Below, piece by piece: positions 1-7,840 of a stretch of 64,000 bases of DNA (position 1 is its first letter; each line of letters starts with the position of its first letter). The position numbers and the translations under genes are program-made. Location of the stretch: positions 1 to 64,000 of the forward strand of contig NZ_LDTE01000041.1 in NCBI RefSeq assembly GCF_001476905.1. The letters are read 5' to 3'. Origin of the DNA: Sphingomonas sanguinis. Its GTDB lineage: Bacteria > Pseudomonadota > Alphaproteobacteria > Sphingomonadales > Sphingomonadaceae. The notes under the pieces are model-generated. The model was not told the DNA's origin and ran no database searches. It was given only the letters and a program-made list of their open reading frames with translations.

Positions 1-582
1 TGATTGAGTCTCAGCCCTATCAATCTTTGCGTGACCAAGGAGAATCTGAACGGCGCGGAGATTGCCGGTCGCCTTGTAAATAATTGAGGCCTTCGTTCGC
101 CGAAGCGAGTGCGTCCCATAATCCTGCGGGGGCAGGCCGATGCCAATCACCCATTCCCGTACAAGACGGGCATATTGGCGGGTGCTCATGTGGGCCATGT
201 AGTCGTTGCGGCTCGGGAAGACGAAGTCGTTCAGTGTCCCACCGCGCCGTTCAAGCCAAGCGCGTATTGTTTTACGGGCCGTATCCATGAGTTCGAACTG
301 AACAGGACGCTTGTTCTTCTGCTGTACGATGATGGCGCGATCCCGCACACGCCCGCCCGAAACCAGATCGCCGATGCGAACTTTGACCACATCGCAGCCG
401 CGTAATTTGCTGTCAATTGCAAGGTCGAACAGCGCTCGATCACGTAATCGCCGGTGTTGATCAAGCCAAAAGCGAATGGCCCAAACTTGCTGCTGTTTAA
501 GCGCCCGCTTGGCACCAACCAATCGGCCCTCATTCCAAGGGCGAAGTTCGTGGAAGGCGGCGTCCATTGCCGAGTGACCCAT
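1..582 (-). CDS. Tyrosine recombinase/integrase, 3' end cut by window edge or broken
   Basis: The minus-strand frame from ATG at 582 reads as a phage-type site-specific integrase. The start is set by GGAG seven bases upstream. The N-terminal part is the RPWNEGR...GAKRAL region of small sphingomonad/rhizobial integrases, followed by LAIDSKLRGCDVV and KVRIGDLV. The catalytic C-terminal part has THSLRRTKA (the H-x-x-R box) and LLGHAKI. After HAKID, near position 10, the reading departs from the usual family continuation (STVRYLG), so the gene may be interrupted there. The final catalytic Tyr is not visible. Length (about 190 codons) is near the usual size. Likely a remnant or working part of an integrated element. 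Sure of family, unsure whether intact. Confidence 0.85.
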   Translation of the reverse strand, partial: MGHSAMDAAFHELRPWNEGRLVGAKRALKQQQVWAIRFWLDQHRRLRDRALFDLAIDSKLRGCDVVKVRIGDLVSGGRVRDRAIIVQQKNKRPVQFELMDTARKTIRAWLERRGGTLNDFVFPSRNDYMAHMSTRQYARLVREWVIGIGLPPQDYGTHSLRRTKASIIYKATGNLRAVQILLGHAKIDRAETQS

Positions 583-683
583 CGCCTTTCTCCATTGCGC
601 CGAGTCGGTGCCAACATCATAATCGACCGCAGTAAATGCGCGGTTTGCAAACGTGGTGGATGCCCTGTCATCCAGACACATTA

Positions 684-699
684 AGGATCGTCCGATATT
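684..699. repeat. 16-bp direct repeat, left copy (flanks the IS)
   Basis: AGGATCGTCCGATATT occurs here and again exactly at 2032-2047, on the two sides of the insertion sequence. Five bases separate it from the left IS end. IS3-family elements normally make 3-5 bp target duplications, so a 16-bp flanking repeat is not an ordinary duplication. Confidence 0.8.
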
Positions 700-756
700 T
701 GAGATGGCCCCCTAAATGACCTGACAGGGTCTCGCTCTAAGATAAGAGTGAGGCAT

Positions 757-1158
757 ATGACTGAGCATACGACCAGGCGTTACAACGACGGCGAGGTTCT
801 CTCCGGGGTTCAGCGCCGGAGGCGCTGGACCCCGGAGGAGAAGGTCCGGATCGTAGAGGAGACTTACCTGCCGGGCATGAGCGTGTCGCTGGTGGCACGC
901 CGGCACGGCATCGGCGCCGGGCAGCTGTTTACCTGGCGCAGGCTGATGGCACAGGGTGCGCTGACCGCAGCGGGTGCCGGCGAGGAGGTGGTGCCCGCGT
1001 CCGAGTACCGGGCGCTGCAGGCCCAGGTGAATGAGCTTCAACGCCTGCTCAGCAAGAAGACGATGGAAGCGGAGATCCTGCGCGAGGCCATGTCCCAGGC
1101 CACAGGCCCAAAAAAACTGCTGTTGCGCTCGACCTCGTTGCCGGGGGACGGTCAGTGA
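757..1158 (+). CDS. IS3-family transposase OrfA (IS2-type)
   Basis: Predicted 133-aa DNA-binding subunit of the transposase. It has a basic N-terminus, then RRRWTPEEKVRIVEET and PGMSVSLVARRHGI, a helix-turn-helix of the IS2 OrfA type, QLFTWRR, and a C-terminal leucine-rich helix (LQRLLSKKTMEAEILREA) for multimerisation. ATG 757 is preferred; GTG 748 is in frame. Seven A residues at 1110-1116 (codons CCA AAA AAA) form an A AAA AAA slippery heptamer, as expected for programmed -1 frameshifting into orfB. The stop overlaps GTG 1155 of orfB. Confident in family. Confidence 0.85.
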   Translation: MTEHTTRRYNDGEVLSGVQRRRRWTPEEKVRIVEETYLPGMSVSLVARRHGIGAGQLFTWRRLMAQGALTAAGAGEEVVPASEYRALQAQVNELQRLLSKKTMEAEILREAMSQATGPKKLLLRSTSLPGDGQ

Positions 1159-2020
1159 CCGCGGTCGCCGACGCCATCGGCATCAGCCGCCAGCATCTCT
1201 CCGCCATGCACAACCGACCACCGCCCAAGCTGCGAGGGCGACCGCCGCTACCCGACGCCGAGCCGGTCGCCGATATCAGGATGCTCGTTGCCGATCTGCC
1301 GACCCCGGCCTGCGCCGGGGCAGGCTCTATGGCTATCGCCGCGTGCATGCCCTGCTGCGCCGCCAGGCCCGGCAGACCGGGCGCGAAAGCCCCAATCCAA
1401 AGCGCGTCTACCGCGTCATGAAGGTTCACGGCCTGCTCCTCCAGCCCCACAGCGGCAAGGGCGAGGAGCGGCGCCATGATGGCCGGGTCTCCGTCGACCG
1501 GCGCAACACCCGCTGGTGCTCCGATGCACTGGAGATCGGCTGCGACAACGGCGAGAAGGTACGCGTCGCCTTCGCGCTCGACTGCTGCGACCGGGAAGCC
1601 ATGGGGCACGTTGCCACCACCGGCGGCATCACCGCCGAGGACGTTCGCGACCTGATGGTTGCCGCCGTCGAGCACCGCTTCGGCCCCGTGAACCGCCTGG
1701 CCGAACCGATCGAGTGGCTCACCGACAACGGCAGCCCCTATGTCGCTGGCGATACCAGGCGCTTCGCCCGCGACATCGGTCTCGTCCCGCGCACCACTCC
1801 AGTTAGCAGCCCGCAGTCAAACGGCATGGCAGAAGCCTTCGTCCGAACGCTTAAGCGCGACTACGTCCGCGTGAACCCGACGCCCGACGCGCGCACCGTC
1901 ATCGAGCAGCTGCCCGCCTGGCTGACCCACTACAACGAGGTCCACCCCCACAAGGCGCTGGGCTACCGCTCGCCCCGCGAGTACATCATGCAAACCCGCG
2001 AGGCCCCGTCAGGCATTTAG
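1155..2020 (+). pseudogene. IS3-family transposase OrfB, frameshifted by a 23-bp insertion
   Basis: The reading begins at GTG 1155 (VADAIGISRQHLS...) in the -1 frame relative to orfA. It reaches DLPT at 1304 and then continues after 1327 in another frame as YGYRRVHALL. The conserved RPTYGYRR block of the DDE integrase core is thus split by 23 extra bases (1305-1327). The rest keeps the rve core: CSDALEIGCDNGEK for the first Asp region, LTDNGSPY for the second Asp, SPQSNGMAEAFVRTLK for the Glu, and the C-terminal YNEVHPHKALGYRSPREY. Inactive unless recoded or the frame is rescued. Confidence 0.85.
1305..1327. repeat. 23-bp GC-palindrome insertion in orfB
   Basis: Extra bases between the codons for T and Y of the conserved PTYGYRR motif. 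The perfect hairpin CCCCGGC (1303-1309), CTGC, GCCGGGG (1314-1320) lies over the junction. It resembles the REP-like GC palindromes elsewhere in the window (for example 40466, 52350) in its CCCCGGC/GCCGGGG arms. Confidence 0.7.
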
Positions 2021-2031
2021 GGGGCAACGAC

Positions 2032-2047
2032 AGGATCGTCCGATATT
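2032..2047. repeat. 16-bp direct repeat, right copy
   Basis: Second copy of AGGATCGTCCGATATT, five bases beyond the right IS end. See the copy at 684-699. Confidence 0.8.
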
Positions 2048-2258
2048 GTTGGCTGCAAAGGTGCTGGCCTATGTCACTTTCTAAGGATTGGTATCGGAGG
2101 CGATTGAGGCTTTGTCGAAACACCGAACTTGCGTATAGAAATGGTAGCCATCGGATGGTTGACGCCAAAATTTGCTCTTCGGATCGCCGTAAAGGTTCGA
2201 TTGTGATCACCTGCCAGGTGGAGGTTCGTTCTACGTTCTAGAGACAGGTGACAACCGG

Positions 2259-2729
2259 ATGGCTTTATCACCCGACTATTACGCCGTTCTCGGGGTGCCC
2301 TCGACGGCAAGTCGTGACACCATACATTCAGCGTGGAAGGCGCTGCTCCGTCAATATCATCCCGATGCCAATCATGGTGTGGATGTTTCTGCTCGCGCTA
2401 AGGAGATCAATGAGGCGTATGCCGTTTTAGGCAAGAAGGAAGCGCGCGCCGCCTACGATCGCTTGCATTTCAAGCCGTCCGCTCATCAATCTAGCGGGGA
2501 TCGCCCGGTTCATACGAGGAAAGCCGGCAGGCGCCCTATGCGACCTAACCCGTCCATGCCGCCCAGCGGTAGTTTCTCGAAGCCGCTAGACACCAACGAC
2601 TGGCTGGTCGGCCTTTTTCTATTAGTCCTCACTGCGGCCCCGTTAGCTACCATCCTTGTTCTATATTACGAGGAGCCCGGTTCGGCATCTACGGTTCGAC
2701 ATAGCGTGACAGTTCACCGCGCACCATAG
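2259..2729 (+). CDS. J-domain (DnaJ-like) membrane protein
   Basis: 156 aa. Residues about 5-70 form a J domain: PDYYAVLGV, helix II ending in the HPD tripeptide (YHPDAN), then KEINEAYAVL and ARAAYDRL. J domains stimulate Hsp70 ATPases through HPD. A Pro/Ser/Arg-rich linker follows. Residues near 115-137 (WLVGLFLLVLTAAPLATILV) are one hydrophobic segment, so the protein is probably membrane-anchored with the J domain in the cytoplasm. There is no Gly/Phe or zinc-finger region, so it is not a true DnaJ. It stands alone after the IS. Start ATG 2259 opens directly on the J domain; the upstream Shine-Dalgarno is weak. Confidence 0.75.
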   Translation: MALSPDYYAVLGVPSTASRDTIHSAWKALLRQYHPDANHGVDVSARAKEINEAYAVLGKKEARAAYDRLHFKPSAHQSSGDRPVHTRKAGRRPMRPNPSMPPSGSFSKPLDTNDWLVGLFLLVLTAAPLATILVLYYEEPGSASTVRHSVTVHRAP

Positions 2730-3066
2730 TCCGCCAAAGCCGTCCGCAGCTCGTTAAGCATGAAGATCGGATTTGCACAGCTCGCTTCCTAACGTGTCCA
2801 CGACGCGGTGATGAACAAGTTGCCAGAGTTGGACAGTGGAAAAAGCTTGCGGATGTCTGATCCTGGGTTTGTGTAAAGGTAGGCCAGGGCGGCAGCTTGA
2901 GCCCAACTCCAATCGTTCTACTTTCGCCTAAACTTGGGCACACTCGTGACGCCATTTAGGCGATATGGCTTTGAGAATCAGACTGATCCATTTTTTAAAG
3001 ATGTCTAAGCGTCGATACGTCTCGTCGTCCGCCTCGGGAGCCCCCTTCGACAGCCTAGCGATCGAT
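2730..3066. other. No supported gene
   Basis: About 340 bases between the J-domain gene and the 3' end of the zinc-ribbon gene. The region is less GC-rich. Open frames exist on the minus strand but none has a recognisable motif or clear ribosome-binding site. No repeat or RNA structure was recognised. Confidence 0.4.
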
Positions 3067-3414
3067 CTAGTTGGGCGATAGCGGGGCTGCTGGATCTGAG
3101 ACAGGCCGATCAGGATGTTGGTGCGGCTCATATGCGATCACCCATTGCGGATAACCTTCCGGTGACATGGTGATGTCGGCATGCCCTACCGGGTCGTTGC
3201 CGGTTTCGATCCACCCAGCCCCATGGCAATAATCGCAGATTGCCCGCTTGCACCGGAAGCTGACTAGATCAATCTCAGTGTTCCATTGCCCGTACCCTCG
3301 GCAAATCGGGCATTTTGCATCCAAGGTCCCGTTTCGCGGCTGAAGCGGGATGATGTCGAAAGCGTGGGGGCTGTTCGGTCCGTCGCAATAGACGACGTTG
3401 CTGGCATGGGTGAT
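3067..3414 (-). CDS. Small zinc-ribbon protein (CxxCxGxG x2), probable ATC or TTG start
   Basis: A Cys-rich protein with two DnaJ-like CxxCxGxG motifs, CPICRGYG and CDYCHGAG, which predict a bound zinc ion. Conventional start codons give only TTG at 3324 (85 aa). However, the frame stays convincingly protein-like for 30 further codons upstream (VVYCDGPNSPHAFDIIPLQP). It reaches an ATC codon at 3414 that has AGGAG seven bases before it, where an ATG would be expected; the next in-frame stop lies farther upstream. The ancestral start was therefore probably at 3414 and has mutated to ATC, or ATC is used. Function unknown; the domain could bind nucleic acid or a protein partner. Confidence 0.6.
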   Translation of the reverse strand: MTHASNVVYCDGPNSPHAFDIIPLQPRNGTLDAKCPICRGYGQWNTEIDLVSFRCKRAICDYCHGAGWIETGNDPVGHADITMSPEGYPQWVIAYEPHQHPDRPVSDPAAPLSPN

Positions 3415-3488
3415 CGGTCTTCTCCTACACCCCGGCCGAACGAATTACCCGACTTGGGGTTGCCGCCGTCGTGGCGGCGTGCATCGCG

Positions 3489-3971
3489 TTATGCAGTAGC
3501 AGCGTCGTCGTCGTCGGGCTTCACCTCGCCACCATCCTTGCGGATAAAACTGATCTTGCCCTGCGTCTCCAGGATAGCCCAGGCGACCTGATTCATGTGG
3601 GCGATGCCCGCTAGGCGCATCTCGGCTTCGACCTCTGCGCGCGTGATGCGGTCGCGGCGGAGATTCGCTTCGATTAGTTGGCCATCCCGAATGATGACCT
3701 GCGGCCGGCCGTCCAGCAGCGTCTCAAGCCGAGGCGAAAGATAGGTCGCCCAGCTCATCACAAGCGCCCAGAAGGCGAACGTGGCGATAGCCAGGATCGA
3801 ACCGGTCAGGCTGAAGTCGTTGTGAGTGACACCTTGCTGGACCAAGTCGCCCATCACCACGATAACTACCAATTCGAATGGCGTCAGCTGGCCGATCTCG
3901 CGTTTCCCCAGCAGCCGCAGCAACAGGTAGAGCGCCGCGAATGTAACGGAAGCGCGTAGGACGATGTCCAT
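3489..3971 (-). CDS. DUF421 (YetF-like) membrane protein
   Basis: 160 aa. The N-terminal half has the DUF421 membrane segments: LYLLLRLLGKREIGQLTPFELVV, then VVMGDLVQQGV and ILAIATFAFWALVMSWATY. The C-terminal soluble part (RPQVIIRDGQLIEANLRRDRITRAEVEAEMRLAGI) is the usual YetF-type cytoplasmic domain and ends in an acidic DDDD tail. Its ATG shares one base with the stop of the upstream gene (TAATG), so the two are translationally coupled. Biochemical role is not established; members occur with envelope and stress functions. Confidence 0.85.
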   Translation of the reverse strand: MDIVLRASVTFAALYLLLRLLGKREIGQLTPFELVVIVVMGDLVQQGVTHNDFSLTGSILAIATFAFWALVMSWATYLSPRLETLLDGRPQVIIRDGQLIEANLRRDRITRAEVEAEMRLAGIAHMNQVAWAILETQGKISFIRKDGGEVKPDDDDAATA

Positions 3972-4510
3972 TATGGCAAGACCGGGATGGAGACATGAGC
4001 TTTGGTCAGGGGGGTGTCGTCATCCAGAAGCGTGACGTTTCCTGCTACGCGCCCGATCAGTGGTGGGTTTGTCTGGCCGTCTATTTTGACCTCCAACGTC
4101 TCCCCCGCCTCCAAGGGGCCGTACTCAAAGCGATACTGCCCGTCCTTGAAGCTCTCGTTCGCGGGGGCTGGCACTTGGCTATTGATCGTTAGATCGCGCC
4201 ACAGGGATGCGTCCACGCCGATGACCGGCTTGGCAATCGCTCGTCGGGCAGTCACGCGGATGTGGGTCTCAAAAAATAAGCCGCTGCGCAGCGGCCGAGC
4301 GACCTTCAACTCCAATGAAGCGGCGGGAGCAGAAACAGACGTTACGGGCGCAGGCGCGCCGCCAAGCAGCCCAGTTGCCGCAACCGCCATAGTGGCGCCT
4401 AGCACGATGAATGCGAGTAGGCTGGCGTGTGCTCGAAGCCCTCGCACGGGTGCCAGATGGCTCTTGTCGATGCCGTCAGGCAGGTCAGTGTTACCCAGCT
4501 GCGCCATCAA
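3971..4510 (-). CDS. Membrane-anchored hypothetical protein, DUF421 partner
   Basis: 179 aa, not recognised. A cytoplasmic N-terminus of about 30 residues is followed by one TM segment (SLLAFIVLGATMAVAATGLLGG). The extracytoplasmic domain is predicted to be beta-rich (FFETHIRVTARRAI, YRFEYGPLEAGETLEVKIDG, HVSIPVLP). It sits directly upstream of and overlaps the DUF421 gene, so the pair probably acts together at the inner membrane. No catalytic motif is visible. Confidence 0.7.
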   Translation of the reverse strand: MMAQLGNTDLPDGIDKSHLAPVRGLRAHASLLAFIVLGATMAVAATGLLGGAPAPVTSVSAPAASLELKVARPLRSGLFFETHIRVTARRAIAKPVIGVDASLWRDLTINSQVPAPANESFKDGQYRFEYGPLEAGETLEVKIDGQTNPPLIGRVAGNVTLLDDDTPLTKAHVSIPVLP

Positions 4511-4591
4511 GCCATTTTGTCCCGCAGACGTGTAGGCACAACGTCATATCGTTCGATCCTCGGGTCAATCCCTTCATGAGGCATAAGGGCC

Positions 4592-5326
4592 TCATGGGTG
4601 AGCTAATGCAATAAACTCAGGTGAATAAGGTGCCGGTTGGGACGATCCCACGTCCACGCCATTTTGCTGGATGCGAGGCGGCGACAGCGTCACTGCACGA
4701 CGGATGACTGGCGTCGCGTCGTCATCGCTGATGCCACGCTGCCGTTTTGCTAAGCGACACCGGGCCCATTGAACCGCGGAATCGATGGCCGCATTGCTCA
4801 CGCGTTCAGCGACCAGGCCAATGGCGATCCCGGCCAGGACATCGCCGGCATAATGAGTTCCGCGCGGCACTTGTACGACGGACACTGACAGTGCCGCACC
4901 ACGGGCAGCGACGGCATGATCAGGATATGCTCGCGCGATCGCCTCTCCAACCGCGACGGCACCAGCGCTGTGGCCAGACGGGAACGAATTATCCTCGTGG
5001 CGGTCGCTATCGCCTTCCCGCACCCGTGGATCATCACCGTCTTTGGGTCGCCTGCGGTTGACCACGGCCTTGATCCCGCTCTTGGCCCAGGTGGCAAGCG
5101 TGTGAGCCGCCAGCATCCTAAAGCCGGTGCTGGTGAGGTGCAGATCCCGTCGGGCGATACCGACCGCGACTGTGGCGGCGCAGATGATCCGCATCTGTGG
5201 CTGATCGCCGATCTCGCTGACGGCACCGATCAGCCGCACTGGCCAGCTATTGCGCTCATCATTCACCTCGGAGGTGATTTTGTGGTCAGCCCGCTCGACA
5301 GCGGTAGGTTTGCGATCCCCATCCAT
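4592..5326 (-). CDS. PAP2-family phosphatase
   Basis: 244 aa. The three phosphatidic-acid-phosphatase motifs are present: KAVVNRRRP (K-x6-RP), SFPSGHS with the catalytic His, and PRGTHYAGDVLAG (R-x5-H-x3-D). Family members hydrolyse lipid phosphates or undecaprenyl pyrophosphate, usually at the membrane. The hydrophobic stretches between motifs (TVAVGIA, AGDVLAGIAIGLVAE) are short, so the membrane topology is uncertain. The C-terminal 50 residues are unusual and not part of the core domain. Single gene; substrate cannot be set from sequence. Confidence 0.85.
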   Translation of the reverse strand: MDGDRKPTAVERADHKITSEVNDERNSWPVRLIGAVSEIGDQPQMRIICAATVAVGIARRDLHLTSTGFRMLAAHTLATWAKSGIKAVVNRRRPKDGDDPRVREGDSDRHEDNSFPSGHSAGAVAVGEAIARAYPDHAVAARGAALSVSVVQVPRGTHYAGDVLAGIAIGLVAERVSNAAIDSAVQWARCRLAKRQRGISDDDATPVIRRAVTLSPPRIQQNGVDVGSSQPAPYSPEFIALAHP

Positions 5327-5727
5327 AGGCGCTCAACAGATGGATCAATCCTTTGGCTCCTTCAGGCGACGTAGGGATGCACTGTTTATTGAATGGCTTC
5401 TGCCTGGTCGGCATGCCGCCCATGAACTTGTAAAATATGCCTATGCCCATGCCAATCGTCGCTCCATCGTGGACCAGACTTTCTCATTCCATGGTGGTAA
5501 AAGTTTTGGCTCGCGAGCGTCGGGTTATGGCGACGGCGGACATTCAAGTTGCATCGCCCGAGCGGTGGTTATTTCCCAGCTTTTGCCGTTCAAGCAGGGA
5601 CGCGTGATCAGCCTATGCCGATGAACAAAATTCTAAAATTGAGGAGCTTTCAATCGTCTGCGGATGTTCGCTTCTGGGTCTTTCATGCTTGACCCATTGT
5701 CATGACCATGGCGTGCTTAGATCCATC
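5327..5727. other. Intergenic, no supported gene
   Basis: About 400 bases upstream of the phosphatase gene and downstream of the cupin gene. A plus-strand open frame covers much of it, but it has no ribosome-binding site, no domain and an atypical composition, so it is not called. No repeat seen. Confidence 0.4.
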
Positions 5728-6984
5728 TCAACTCGAATGCCGCCTTTGCCATTCGTCCTTCATGCGCGCTTTGAAGGACACATAGTCGTCGTCGGAATTG
5801 GGATCGAAATTGGCGATCTTGGCCTTGGCCAGATAATCGAAATAGGGCCAGTGGACTTCGTTGGTCTCGGCATAGAGATAGCATTGGATCGTGATGCACG
5901 GTTCTTCCGTCCCCCGATTGATCAGCTTGTGTACCTGATTCAGGCGTGACGAGATCCACGCGACATCGTCTTTTTCGAAGACGGCGGTCGCGAAGGGGGC
6001 CTGATGATAGGGCGATAGCATACGGTAGAGATCAACATTGATCTCGCCGTGCAGCACCTTGATCACCGCCTCCGCGCCGCCATGATTGTGGATGGGCGAG
6101 TAATGGCCGACCGGCCAGATCTCCATGACGAAGGGCACGCCGGGTGAATCGCCCTGATTCTGCCCGAGCGTGATGCGCAGATAGGTTTTGTCGGGATCGG
6201 GCGCGCCGAACTCCTCCGCCTTGCGCGCCAGCGTCCCGTGGCACCAGCCATTCGGATCGGCGATGCTCTCCTTGATCGCCTGGGCGAATTCGGGAAAGTC
6301 GGGCGTGTCGAGCCGGAACATCTCGCCCGCGACATTGTCGTAGAGCTGGCGGCAGGTCGGCGTCAGATTGCCCGGCACGGTGGCCTGGCCTTGCGCCATC
6401 ATATCCATCGTCATGCGGTCATGCACGACGACCTTCATCGGCACGTCGGCGACCACCGGATCGCGCCAGATGTCGACGGAATCGCGGATCGACGCCGTCA
6501 CCTCGACCCGGCGCGCCTCGCGCAGCCAGGCATAGGGGTCCTCTTCGTCGTCGGACGGTCTGCCCGCCAGCTGATATTCGGCGATCATGCAGCCGAGGCG
6601 CATCTCGCCCTTGCCATAGCGCAGGCGGCGATTGTTATGGTCGAAGCTGAACCAATAGGGGCAGCGCGGATCGGGATCGAGCCCCAGGGTCAGGTCGGGT
6701 TCCAGCTCGACCTGCGGCGTGACCGGCCGCTGATGCCATTCGCCGTCGATCCGCTCATGCAGCGTGACCCCGTTGAAATCGACATCCCAGCGCAGCGCGG
6801 GCCGGCCCCAGCATTTGTTCTGGATACTGACGCTGAACGGCGCCTTTTCGGCGATCATGAAGCCAACCGTCCCCTGGCCTAATACGGGCAGGCGGATGAA
6901 ATCCTCGAACTTCCCGTCCTGATCCTCGGGGGTCAGCACCAGATGAGCGGGTACGCTCAGGAAATTCTCTTCCGCATGGCTCAT
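5728..6984 (-). CDS. Cupin enzyme, cysteine dioxygenase-like
   Basis: 418 aa. The C-terminal half is a type I cysteine-dioxygenase-like cupin. VGHYSPIHNHGGAEAVIKVLHGEI supplies the HxH metal ligands and the start of the beta barrel, and ISSRLNQVHKLIN the distal His. Such enzymes oxidise thiols with a mononuclear iron. The roughly 200-residue N-terminal domain (VPAHLVLTPED, RCPYWFSFDHNNRRLRYGKGEM) is not part of classical CDO, so the substrate may differ. ATG 6984 is chosen because GGGGGAG lies eight bases before it; an in-frame start at 7017 lacks this. Monocistronic, divergent from the catalase remnant across an AT-rich promoter region. Confidence 0.75.
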   Translation of the reverse strand: MSHAEENFLSVPAHLVLTPEDQDGKFEDFIRLPVLGQGTVGFMIAEKAPFSVSIQNKCWGRPALRWDVDFNGVTLHERIDGEWHQRPVTPQVELEPDLTLGLDPDPRCPYWFSFDHNNRRLRYGKGEMRLGCMIAEYQLAGRPSDDEEDPYAWLREARRVEVTASIRDSVDIWRDPVVADVPMKVVVHDRMTMDMMAQGQATVPGNLTPTCRQLYDNVAGEMFRLDTPDFPEFAQAIKESIADPNGWCHGTLARKAEEFGAPDPDKTYLRITLGQNQGDSPGVPFVMEIWPVGHYSPIHNHGGAEAVIKVLHGEINVDLYRMLSPYHQAPFATAVFEKDDVAWISSRLNQVHKLINRGTEEPCITIQCYLYAETNEVHWPYFDYLAKAKIANFDPNSDDDYVSFKARMKDEWQRRHSS

Positions 6985-7251
6985 CGTGGCGCTCCCCCCG
7001 GGTGGATGACCGATCATCCTTCGTATATCTCAGGATCAGCGCGAGGTTGCGCCGGGTCAATATAATAATCGATCGTGTCCGTTGTCGGACCGGTATGTCC
7101 AATATTTCGGGTGGATTATGCTTTTGTAAATATAGCATCCACTTTGGATATAAAACGATCGCATAAGAAAGATTTCGTCCCAGCCGCTATTGCCCGGAAT
7201 ATCATTCGCGGTCAGTCTGTCTGGCAAGGCAGCAGGGTGGGGGAATCGAAC

Positions 7252-7505
7252 ATGAATAAGGAACTTCCGACTCCGAAATGTTTCGATAAGCCGGATCAGG
7301 CTACCGAGCGGTTGACCGAAATGTTCGTCGATATCGGGCAGGCACGCGATACCAAGCTGAACCCGCCCCCCGCCCAACGCGCCGTCTTCCGCAAGTTGCA
7401 CGGCGTAGCGCATGGCTGGCTGGAGCGTCACGACGACATACCCGAGGCGTGGCGCGTCGGCATCTTCGCGCATGAACGGCTGGAGGCCTGGATGCGCTTT
7501 TCCAG
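7252..7505 (+). pseudogene. Catalase-like gene, 5' fragment only
   Basis: ATG 7252 follows a G-rich Shine-Dalgarno. The frame encodes about 85 residues matching the start of catalase-related haem proteins: PPPAQRAVFRKLHGVAHGWLERHDD, IPEAWRVGIFAHERLEAWMRFSS. Catalases continue after RFSS with the haem-pocket region; here homology stops and a resolvase frame begins. The frame itself ends at TAA 7518. No catalytic residues remain, so it is non-functional. Confidence 0.75.
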
Positions 7506-7840
7506 CGTTAGAGCGTAAAGGGGTCGCGCTTCGCGTTCTCGATTTTGGCGGTTCGGAAATGGACACGAAATCACCGAGCGGCAGGATGCTGCTGACGATG
7601 TTCGCCGCCGTCGCGGAGTTCGAGAGGAGTATCATGTTGGCCCGGCAGCGCGAGGGCATCGCCAAAGCCAAGGGTGAGGGGCGCTATCGAGGTCGGGCAC
7701 CGACCCCGCGGGCCAAGGCCCAAGACGTCCGCGCTCTCGCACAGACAGGAGTAGGCGCGAGCGCCATTGCGGCCAAGCTCTCCATTTCCCGAGCATCGGT
7801 CTACCGCATCCTTGCCAATCAGTCGGGAGCGGCAGCGTGA
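7506..7840 (+). pseudogene. Serine resolvase/invertase, 3' fragment
   Basis: The frame from the junction reads LERKGVALRVLDF, MDTKSPSGRMLLTMFAAVAEFERSIM and REGIAKAKGEGRYRGR, then an HTH (ASAIAAKLSISRASVYRILA). This is the end of the catalytic domain, helix E and the C-terminal DNA-binding domain of a Tn3-type serine resolvase. The N-terminal catalytic Ser region is absent. The only start codons in frame lie in catalase-derived sequence, so it is a fragment. Its stop overlaps GTG 7837. Confidence 0.8.

Larger units (their letters stand above)
705..2026 (+). mobile_element. IS3-family (IS2-group-like) insertion sequence
   Basis: The element is bounded by imperfect terminal inverted repeats. 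The left end begins TGGCCCCCTAAATG and the right end, read inward on the other strand, TGCCCCCTAAATG. Both continue with CTGAC, and the element has the 5'-TG...CA-3' ends usual for IS3 elements. It carries orfA, an A7 slippery run and orfB in the -1 frame. No short target-site duplication is visible (TGAGA left, ACGAC right). A palindrome-bearing 23-bp insertion breaks orfB, so this copy is probably not autonomous. Confidence 0.85.

Noticed and set aside
231-671. Minus-strand 146-aa open frame
   Set aside because: It overlaps the tyrosine recombinase in another frame; only the recombinase frame shows family motifs.
2928-3131. Minus-strand 67-aa open frame after the zinc-ribbon gene
   Set aside because: Overlaps the better supported zinc-ribbon gene by 65 bases and shows no motif. 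A weak GGGTGA precedes it, so it is not excluded.
5340-5624. Plus-strand open frame in the gap beside the phosphatase
   Set aside because: No ribosome-binding site, no domain, and composition unlike a folded protein.
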